Assembly (NCBI GenBank): GCA_018812505.1
Contig: JAHJDK010000196.1
Location: forward strand, 1 to 8,373
Length of the DNA stretch: 8,373 nt
Source of the DNA: Nanobdellota archaeon
GTDB lineage: Archaea; Nanobdellota; Nanobdellia; Woesearchaeales; GCA-2686295
Direction of reading: 5' to 3'
Part shown: piece by piece, positions 1 to 5,900 of the stretch
Numbering within the stretch: position 1 is the stretch's first letter
How the letters are laid out: each line of letters starts with the position of its first letter
Position numbers and translations under genes: made by a program
The notes under the pieces: model-generated
What the model was told of the DNA's origin: nothing
Seen by the model: the letters and a program-made list of their open reading frames with translations, nothing else
The model's database searches: none

Positions 1-57
1 CAAAGACCATTAATTACTATAATTTATTTTTGTCTTTGATTAATTTAAGAAATCAAA
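1..57. repeat. Two overlapping inverted repeats at the left edge
   Basis: CAAAGAC (1-7) pairs with GTCTTTG (32-38), and TTTGATT (35-41) pairs with AATCAAA (51-57). The arms share bases 35-38 and so compete. The first arm touches the window edge, so the true extent of this structure is not visible. Short AT-rich pairs can arise by chance, hence the lower confidence. Confidence 0.4.
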
Positions 58-89
58 AACTCCAACCCTAAACAAATAGACATCAAAGA

Positions 90-128
90 TTTCTGTTGTG
101 TTCATAAATTAATTATGACACACAGAAA
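90..128. repeat. 16-bp imperfect hairpin with two bulged T
   Basis: TTTCTG (90-95), TGTGT (97-101) and CATAA (103-107) pair with TTATG (113-117), ACACA (118-122) and CAGAAA (123-128). The unpaired bases are T96 and T102, and the loop is ATTAA. Its right arm CAGAAA is also the left arm of the next hairpin (123-130/135-142), so the two are mutually exclusive. Confidence 0.65.
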
Positions 129-202
129 ACAAAAGTTTTCTGATTGTGCCAAAAACCAAAAGTTTTTGAGCAGGACGGAGTATGTCTTGACAAAAATGTC
201 AA
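119..202. repeat. Three successive hairpins whose loops contain AAAA
   Basis: Hairpin one: CAGAAAAC (123-130) with GTTTTCTG (135-142), loop AAAA, extendable by CACA/TGTG (119-122/145-148) across two unpaired bases. Hairpin two: CAAAAAC (150-156) with GTTTTTG (162-168), loop CAAAA. Hairpin three: TTGACA (187-192) with TGTCAA (197-202), loop AAAA. All stems are perfect over 6-8 bp. The shared loop on this strand (TTTT on the other) is a repeated design rather than one isolated palindrome. Confidence 0.65.
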
Positions 203-225
203 CACACTAGCGGAGTTTTTGGAGC

Positions 226-346
226 CAAAAAAAGAATACAAATATTTTTAGCATTCTTGCTAACCTCAACATAAATTTCAAGGTACTCAGAATTCATAGA
301 ATTCTGGTACCAAAAAGGTAAAGCTTTTTTGAGTATTCTTTTTTTG
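226..346. repeat. 121-nt element closed by a perfect 14-bp inverted repeat and holding three hairpins
   Basis: Bases 226-239 (CAAAAAAAGAATAC) are the exact reverse complement of 333-346. Inside lie three local hairpins: 248-253/258-263 (TTAGCA, 4-nt loop); 282-311, where GGTAC and CAGAATTC pair with GAATTCTG and GTACC around an ATA loop with only one bulged T (13 bp); and 312-317/324-329 (AAAAAG/CTTTTT). As RNA from either strand this folds into a junction of one closing stem and three arms. The arms end in T7 on either strand, so it could also serve as a bidirectional oligo-T terminator. Whether it is a non-coding RNA, a terminator or a mobile-element remnant is not decidable here. Confidence 0.7.
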
Positions 347-375
347 TAATAAAGAAACAGAAAATAGCGACTAGG

Positions 376-396
376 AAAAAGTTTAATAACAAAAAA
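376..396 (-). terminator. Oligo-T terminator candidate for the operon
   Basis: Directly after the stop of the coiled-coil gene the minus strand reads T6 (391-396), and 10 nt further T5 (376-380). Archaeal RNA polymerase stops at such T-tracts without needing a hairpin. A further T7 lies at 227-233 in the arm of the 14-bp inverted repeat and may act as a back-up. Confidence 0.45.
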
Positions 397-1515
397 TTAA
401 TCAGTATCTTTAGATAATTCTTTTAAAGCATCTTCATTAGTTGTTGCATCATCAAGTTCAGGAAGCACTTTCTTTGGTTCTCCGGAAACACCTTTTTCTG
501 ATGTTGATTCATCAGAATTATCATCTAAATCATCAGGTTCTTCCTCAGATTCATCTTCATATCCTTCCTTAGAAACATCTTTTTTCTTGCCAAAAAGCTT
601 ACCAAAAACGTTTTTTTCACTATCAGACTTGCTATTGGAATGTTTGACTTTTTTAATATCTAATTCAACATCAAACTTTTTTTCAAGCTGCTCTTTTATA
701 CTGTCAAAAGTCACATTTATATCTCCTTTGAAGTTTTTAGATCGTTCATCCAATAACTTGATAATGTTGCCTGTATGTTTTTCAAAGTCGTTAAACTTGT
801 TGACCAAGTCCACAAACTCCTTCTTATCAGCTTTCATATCAACTTTGACTCTTATCTTATCGAAATCAGACTGTAATTTTCCAAATCCCCTGTTTAAATC
901 CTTAACAACAGAATTAAACTTGTCAAAATCTGAAAACTTTTTTTCAACATCTAAGAAAATAGTTTCAACCCTGTTTGAATGTCTCTCAACAACAGCCTCA
1001 ACTTTTTTAATATTTGCAAGCTCCTCCTTAATCTCCTCATGCATCTTCAAGACTTGTTCTGTGCCTTTATACAAATCCATCTTATGTCTCATATCCTTTA
1101 ATTCCTTCATCATATCTTTCATTAAGGATTCATTGCTTTCAAGATTAGCTTTTAAAGCATCTATCTTACCTTCACTCTTCCTAAGCTCAGTCATAAAAGT
1201 TTCTGGCTGCACAGAATTAACCTTGTCAACCGCTTTAGAAGATTCAACCTCAACCTTTGAGAATTGTTGAGTCATATCAGTCAGCATACCCCTAAGTTCA
1301 CCCATCTGTTCATTAACAACACTAAACCTTTCAGTAGTTGCTTTTCTAATTTCATCAAAAGATTCTAACTTACCTTGTATCTTAGCAAGTTCTATACCTA
1401 TCCTACCGCCAAAATCAGTACCTGTTTTCTTTTGCTGAACCTCTTCAATTTCTTGTTCAGCAGGATTCTCATCCTCTTCTCCAATTGTTGGAGTATTCTT
1501 ATTCCAAAAAGCCAT
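397..1515 (-). CDS. Coiled-coil protein with acidic C-terminal tail, possibly archaellum-accessory (ArlC/FlaC)-like
   Basis: 372 residues without cysteine. A short acidic N-terminus (1-35) is followed by a long helical, heptad-rich region (about 36-285) broken near VQPE (102-105). A Lys/Ser stretch with KNVFGKLFGKKK (301-312) comes next, then a very acidic tail (318-372). No membrane helix or signal is present, so it is cytoplasmic. The segment RFSVVNEQMGELRGML (63-78) recalls the GELR region of archaellum accessory proteins ArlC/ArlD/ArlE, and coiled-coil proteins of this layout are, as I recall, common in DPANN genomes. This similarity is weak and from memory. An SMC-like or generic scaffold is the alternative. 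The start is firm: AGAGGTGG lies 10 nt before ATG, 2 bases after the upstream stop. It is the last gene of the operon and T-runs follow at once. It does not contain the NDFAxW module of its neighbours. It may bridge the ATPase complex to another cytoplasmic structure. Confidence 0.85.
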   Translation of the reverse strand: MAFWNKNTPTIGEEDENPAEQEIEEVQQKKTGTDFGGRIGIELAKIQGKLESFDEIRKATTERFSVVNEQMGELRGMLTDMTQQFSKVEVESSKAVDKVNSVQPETFMTELRKSEGKIDALKANLESNESLMKDMMKELKDMRHKMDLYKGTEQVLKMHEEIKEELANIKKVEAVVERHSNRVETIFLDVEKKFSDFDKFNSVVKDLNRGFGKLQSDFDKIRVKVDMKADKKEFVDLVNKFNDFEKHTGNIIKLLDERSKNFKGDINVTFDSIKEQLEKKFDVELDIKKVKHSNSKSDSEKNVFGKLFGKKKDVSKEGYEDESEEEPDDLDDNSDESTSEKGVSGEPKKVLPELDDATTNEDALKELSKDTD

Positions 1516-1517
1516 TA

Positions 1518-2249
1518 TTAAACATCCACCTCTTCTTTTAAAACAGATATCATTGATTGTTTATCACACACACCTTTAATTTTTTTCGAAAGTTCAGTCT
1601 TGCCAAAAACATTCTCTATCCAGTTTGCAAAATCATTATTATTATGTCTGACAAAAAAATCGAACTCTTCATCAAACATTATAGATTTTTCAAGTAATAA
1701 ATCCTTCAAAGACTTTAAACCTTTCCCATTTCTCAAATAAAAAAATTTTTCAGTATCTGAAAGAATAATCTCTTCTCTATGAGAAACATGAACTTGTTCA
1801 TTAGAGCTTTGTTCTGGAACAACATCTTCTTTAATAGGTAAAATCTTGCTTTCACTGAGTTCTGGTCTAACAGATTTATCACTAGTTTGAGATTGAGATT
1901 TTTGTGTTTCTTGATTGTTTAAATTTGCCAGTTCATAAATATCTTCCTTAACATTAACCAACTCTCTATTCAACTCATCTAACAATTCACTTTCGGCGTT
2001 GCTTAGAATAGTACTTATTACTTCAATATCTTCTTCTTTTTCATCAATCTCAGCCCATTTTATCTTAGACTCCACATTTCTCAAAGTGTAGTCAGCTATT
2101 AAAGGGTCTTTTCCTTGTTTTCTGGCTTCTGAAATCTTATTTCTTAACTCCTTCACTTTTAATCTTAATTCATCAAAAGTATCACTATTAAATTTAGATT
2201 TATCAGCCAATTTATCTCTTAATATTTGAGATTTATCTTCACTCATCAT
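1518..2249 (-). CDS. Hypothetical cytoplasmic protein with helical N-domain and C-terminal NDFAxW (DUF5752-like) module
   Basis: 243 residues. Residues 8-110 are a highly helical, charged domain with a helix-turn-helix hairpin around KQGKDPLIADYTL (44-56), resembling in layout the hairpin after the ATPase domain of the neighbouring HerA protein. Residues 111-163 are a polar, Ser/Glu/Gln-rich linker. Residues 166-239 are the fourth copy of the shared module: TEKFFYLRNGKGLKSL, then NNDFANWIENVF (204-215) and LSKKI. The first two codons are ATG ATG. GAGGAA lies 9 nt before the first, so either could be used. The start sits inside the end of the upstream gene, which points to coupled translation. 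The module is C-terminal here and N-terminal in the preceding protein, so the two may be halves of one scaffold. No catalytic motif is visible, so a structural or docking role is inferred. Confidence 0.86.
   Translation of the reverse strand: MMSEDKSQILRDKLADKSKFNSDTFDELRLKVKELRNKISEARKQGKDPLIADYTLRNVESKIKWAEIDEKEEDIEVISTILSNAESELLDELNRELVNVKEDIYELANLNNQETQKSQSQTSDKSVRPELSESKILPIKEDVVPEQSSNEQVHVSHREEIILSDTEKFFYLRNGKGLKSLKDLLLEKSIMFDEEFDFFVRHNNNDFANWIENVFGKTELSKKIKGVCDKQSMISVLKEEVDV
1526..1533 (-). promoter_or_regulatory. Ribosome-binding site of the coiled-coil gene
   Basis: AGAGGTGG on the minus strand lies 10 nt before ATG 1515, inside the last codons of the upstream gene. It is the strongest such site in the window and fixes this start. 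Confidence 0.65.
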
Positions 2250-2940
2250 GTCCTAATTCCTCATTCACATCATTTCTAAATTCTTCGATCTCAGTATCTA
2301 ATTCTTTTATTTGATTATCAACATAAGTTTTATTAAACAACAGTTTTCCAAATAATCTACTAGCTTTCAATTTAAGCCAAATTCTAGATAAAAAATGCTG
2401 TTTGTCCTTGTGAATTGTTTGTTTATTCAATTTTTCTGAATCAATAACCTTGTGTTTATGAGAAAAAGTTTTCTCTTTAACAACAACATTTTCAGAAGAT
2501 TCTTCCTCTGAAACTTCAGGTTTTTTCCTCATCTTAGATTTCTTTAGTACTGTTTTTCTTTTTTCTTCCTCAAAATCCTCTTCCGGAATATCAGGCCTTG
2601 AAGAAACAATTACAGGAAGAGGTTCTTCAACATCCAAGGATTCTTTTTTCAAAATTTTATCGTCATCACTCTTTTTTGAAAAATGCAAATGTCTTTCTAA
2701 AATACTTTTTATTTCATACTTGGTTTTAACAGCAAACAATTTAGTAGCTAATTCTTCTTCCTGAAAAATATTTCTTATCCAATTAGCAAAATCATTCTTT
2801 CCATCATTAACATGAAAAAAGAAATCTTCATCAAGAAGAGAGCCTATCTTATCATACAATTCTTCAATACTTTTCAGAACATTTCCACTCTTAAGATAAA
2901 AATACTCCTCTTCCTTAAGCTCTCTTCTCACCTCTTTCAC
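2239..2940 (-). CDS. Hypothetical cytoplasmic protein with N-terminal NDFAxW (DUF5752-like) module
   Basis: 233 residues from the GTG at 2940. Residues 11-83 are a full copy of the module also found twice in the ATPase: a YFYLKSGNVLKSIEEL start, the signature KNDFANWIRNIF (48-59), then LATKL. Residues 84-155 are a charged, low-complexity linker. Residues 156-233 are basic then acidic and helical (FLSRIWLKLKASRLFGKLLF), possibly amphipathic or membrane-apposed; no clear membrane span is present. The start is uncertain. GTG 2940 has no well-placed ribosome site (AGAGGT is 16 nt away), whereas GTG 2931 has AGAGGTG six bases upstream, which would give 230 residues. The module is unaffected by the choice. 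It overlaps the next gene by 8-11 bases. I infer an accessory or adaptor protein of the ATPase. The family is not recognised beyond the module. Confidence 0.85.
   Translation of the reverse strand: MKEVRRELKEEEYFYLKSGNVLKSIEELYDKIGSLLDEDFFFHVNDGKNDFANWIRNIFQEEELATKLFAVKTKYEIKSILERHLHFSKKSDDDKILKKESLDVEEPLPVIVSSRPDIPEEDFEEEKRKTVLKKSKMRKKPEVSEEESSENVVVKEKTFSHKHKVIDSEKLNKQTIHKDKQHFLSRIWLKLKASRLFGKLLFNKTYVDNQIKELDTEIEEFRNDVNEELGHDE
2257..2262 (-). promoter_or_regulatory. Ribosome-binding site of the fourth gene
   Basis: GAGGAA on the minus strand lies within the end of the preceding gene, 7 nt from the first ATG counted from its last base and 9 nt counted from the GAGG core. It supports a start at 2249 or at the adjacent ATG 2246. 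Confidence 0.5.
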
Positions 2941-2944
2941 CTCT
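2938..2944 (-). promoter_or_regulatory. Ribosome-binding site favouring GTG 2931 as start of the third gene
   Basis: AGAGGTG on the minus strand lies six bases before the GTG at 2929-2931 and overlaps the GTG at 2938-2940. It matches the archaeal anti-Shine-Dalgarno well. If it is used, the protein is three residues shorter than the longest frame. A leaderless start at 2940 is the competing reading. Confidence 0.5.
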
Positions 2945-2956
2945 AGTATCTCTATT

Positions 2957-2980
2957 ACCTCTTTTATAGTTATAGTTTAA
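2957..2980 (-). promoter_or_regulatory. Possible internal archaeal TATA box before the third gene
   Basis: The only real gap in the operon (2941-2992) contains, on the minus strand, TTAAACTATAACTATAAAAG (2961-2980). Its TATAAAAG part is centred about 26 nt before the GTG at 2940, the usual TATA-to-start distance for a leaderless archaeal transcript. The sequence is AT-rich throughout, so this could be chance. Confidence 0.3.
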
Positions 2981-2992
2981 TATTTGAATTTA

Positions 2993-5900
2993 TTATCCTT
3001 CTTGTAAAGCACCTATCAATTCATCTTTTTCTTTAACAACTGATATTTTATCAGCTAATCTGTCATTATGAAAAACACCTCTTATCCAATTAGCAAAATC
3101 ATTTTTATTGTCATTAACGTATTGTTTGAATTCATCATCATTTATATTTCTCAAATAATCCACAAGATCAAACACTGATTTAAGCTCGCGACCGCTAGAT
3201 AATCTGAAGTATTCATCAGGAGATAAAGTCTTATCATTAACTACAGATTCCAAATTTGATTCACTAGATTTCTTTTGTGAAGAATCCTCAGAGTCCACAG
3301 CAAACTCTGAAATGTTCGCCACTTGCTCAGAAACTTTTTCACTCTGAAATTCACCATCCTCAGTAATAGTATTGTCAGAAACAACTTTTTCTGAAGTTTC
3401 AGATTTTACTTTAATCTCTTTTTCAGGTTCTTGTTTAGTATTTATTTCAGCATTAACCTTGACTTTTGATTCAGTTTTTGGTTTTTCAACAATATTATCT
3501 TGTTTGTTTTTTGTTTCAACAGAAGATGCATTTCCCACTTCAAACCAAGTCTCTGCTTCCAATAACTTATTCTCTTCAACAGAGAATTTAGGCAACTTCT
3601 TATTATCTTTTCTAACAGTTAATAAATCCAATATTTCATTCTTATCTTTCTTCAGAGCAATGTGCTTAGCCAACTCCTCATCTCCAACAGCATTCTTCAC
3701 CCATTCAGCAAAGTCATTCTTATCCTTATTAACATGTTGCTCAAAATCCGATTGTTTCATAGCAGCCAATTCATCATATAAACCTTTCATGCTTATAACT
3801 AACATTCCATTAAAGAGATTCAAAATTTTTTCTGGAGCAACCTCTTTTCTGAAAAAATCTTCTTCTTTCTTCTTCTCCTCAGGAACATTTTTTTGCTCTT
3901 TTGCAACATAATCTTCCCTTGACTTCTTAGCAGATTCAATAGCTTCTTTTAATTCATCATCAGAAACAAGCATAATCTCTTTTTTCTTCGGAGTCTTACC
4001 AATCTTACCCCATTCCTTCTTCATTCTAGGTCTTATTCCTTCAAGATAAACCTCTACCATGTTAAAGTTTCCAGATTTTACTTTATCCAAAGCAAGTTTT
4101 ATCTCTAACTTCATGTCGAAAACATCAACTTCTAATTCTTCTAACTGCTCAAGTTCATACATCATCTGGTCAATCTCTTCATTATAACCATTATATTTCT
4201 CAAGCTCTTCATCACTCAATCTTTGAACTGAGTGAAGTATAGGTCTAAATGTTACGAAGTAAGGTCTACCTCTATTATATGAAGCGTTTTGCACCATCCC
4301 ACTTCCAACACTCGCCCTTACCAAGGATTTAAGAACCTCATCTCCATGCTTAGTCTTGATTCTCTCCAAATCACCTTCATCCCTTGTTCTCATCTGCACT
4401 TCTGTGTTTATGTTAGCTTTAATCTGTCCTACGAAGTCAGCCAATACCTGCGAAACTAACATAACACCAACACCCCACTTTCTAAACTCTCTACAACCTC
4501 TTTCTATCTGTACGAAACCATCGCCGCTTCCACCAAATTTAGGCAGGATTCTGTGAATCTCGTCATAAACAACCAACAATCTTAACTCAGTACTTTCATT
4601 AAAGTTCTCTTTGAATATCTGTCTTATAGTGTTAGCTACTACAGTGTCAATCGCTTTAGGATCTAATTTATTCATCGCAAAGATTTGTATCTCCCCTGGT
4701 TTCATGTACTTGTGTATCTCTATAACCTCTTTTGCATTCATCAACTGCCTCACATTGCCGTTGAACGATCTTGCATCCTTAGTTTTCATACCAAAACCAG
4801 GATAATATTTTAACATACCTTTTTCTTTACAAGGCCTTAACATTCCACTCCACTGAGCTGTTGGATCAAACACTAAAACTGCAACATCCTTTAACAAACA
4901 TTCTTCTACTATAACCTGTGCAGAAATAGATTTACCTCCTCCTGTGCTTCCTGCCACTATTGTGTGAATCTTTAACTGCTCCAAATCAAAGTAGGTCTTG
5001 TGATCCGACTCAGCAATCTTTCCCCAGGATCCTGATCTAGGACCTGGTTTCGGAAGCTCACTGTACTCAACTTTTAAATGAAATCTTTTCTTTTGTTCCA
5101 TCTTCTGCCTTATTATTATAGCAGCAATTATGAGTGATAATAATAACAGTAATATCAAGCTCCATTGCCATACAAACAAGCCCCACACAAATCTCTGAAA
5201 GAAAGGTGTGACAACATTAAAAACAGCGCTGGTTCCTGAACTAAAACCTAGGTAAGAAGCTGAAACCCTAACGATGTAAACCCCTGCTTTTGCTTCTTTA
5301 GGTAGTTTAATAGTCTTCAACAAAGAGAAAGATGTTCTTAAGAATACGTTTGTGCTATAAGTCCACAAAGTAGTGTTTCCTTCTTCATCTTGAACAGTGA
5401 AGAATAATGTTACAGGATACTGTTGATCTGACAACAAGTTCTTTAGATCAAGTTTCAAACGAAGCTCTTCATTTGGATGTAAATCCTTTTTAGAGATATC
5501 CAAGTCCATTAACAAAGCTTGTACTGACAGCTGTTCTTTTGTTAGAAGCTCAACAATTACAGGTATTGAAGCATTTAAATCTCCAGAAATCTCAATAGTT
5601 CCATTATATATTCCTGGTTGTCCTCTTCCAAAAATAGTTAATGTTACTCCATCCTGAGTGTTTGGAGCAACTAATAATTTATTTTTATCTAAATCTATTA
5701 GTTCAGCAACGCTTCCAGTAACCTCAAAAGATACTTCTGTAGTTGACTCTTTAAAACTAAATATTCTAATGTCTTCCTGTAAAAAATTTCCAACCCTTAT
5801 CTTTCTGTTAACAGCATTTAATGATATAATATAATCAGTTCCTTCAATCCTTTTAGGTTGTTCCACGATAGGTACAAGCGGGGCTTCTCCAGGACCAACA

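Larger units (their letters stand above)
54..221. repeat. 168-nt segment bounded by a 10-bp inverted repeat, with nested hairpins
   Basis: CAAAAACTCC (54-63) is the exact reverse complement of GGAGTTTTTG (212-221). A second inner pair is GACAT (79-83) with ATGTC (182-186). Between these lie the strong hairpin 90-128 and the AAAA-loop hairpins. The motif CGGAGT is repeated directly at 176-181 and 211-216, so the CTCC arm has alternative partners. It sits four bases from the 226-346 element and shares its layout of a long-range closing stem with arms. Confidence 0.5.
1..396. other. Gene-free intergenic region, dense in inverted repeats
   Basis: There is no supportable gene here on either strand. 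The longest frames are a 31-codon one (115-210, plus) and a 21-codon one (207-272, minus), and neither has a ribosome-binding site. The stretch is very AT-rich and filled with nested and overlapping inverted repeats, described separately. It lies downstream of the minus-strand operon. I see no rRNA, tRNA, SRP RNA, RNase P or CRISPR signature. Confidence 0.8.
2773..3103. repeat. 24-bp perfect direct repeat in two adjacent genes
   Basis: Bases 2773-2796 and 3080-3103 are identical. Both encode the NDFANWI core of the shared module, one in the third gene and one at the end of the ATPase. The equivalent stretches in the other two copies (around 1619-1642 and 3695-3718) differ at several bases. 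This suggests that these two copies are the most recently duplicated or have exchanged sequence. Confidence 0.75.

Noticed and set aside
115..210. 31-codon plus-strand frame in the intergenic region (MTHRKQKFSD...)
   Set aside because: It has no ribosome-binding site and lies entirely across hairpin arms, whose repeats create its KQKF/NQKF similarity. The structure explains it better than coding does.
207..272. 21-codon minus-strand frame (MLRLARMLKIFVF...)
   Set aside because: It is hydrophobic and superficially peptide-like, but has no ribosome-binding site and its sequence is dictated by the A/T tracts and inverted repeat arms.
54..346. CRISPR array
   Set aside because: There are several hairpin-forming repeats, but no direct repeat of constant length with regular unique spacers.
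1..346. Insertion-sequence or IS200/IS605-type element
   Set aside because: Subterminal hairpins are present, but there is no transposase, no target duplication and no definable ends. A MITE-like origin stays only a possibility.
587..1270. Plus-strand 227-codon open frame opposite the coiled-coil gene
   Set aside because: It is rich in Ser/Leu/Phe, as expected for the antisense of a Lys/Glu/Asp-rich coiled coil. It has no ribosome-binding site and no recognisable domain, and the minus-strand gene is well supported.
3372..3911. Plus-strand 179-codon Ser/Phe-rich frame
   Set aside because: It is antisense to the charged linker and module region of the ATPase gene; its composition is an artefact of the opposite strand.
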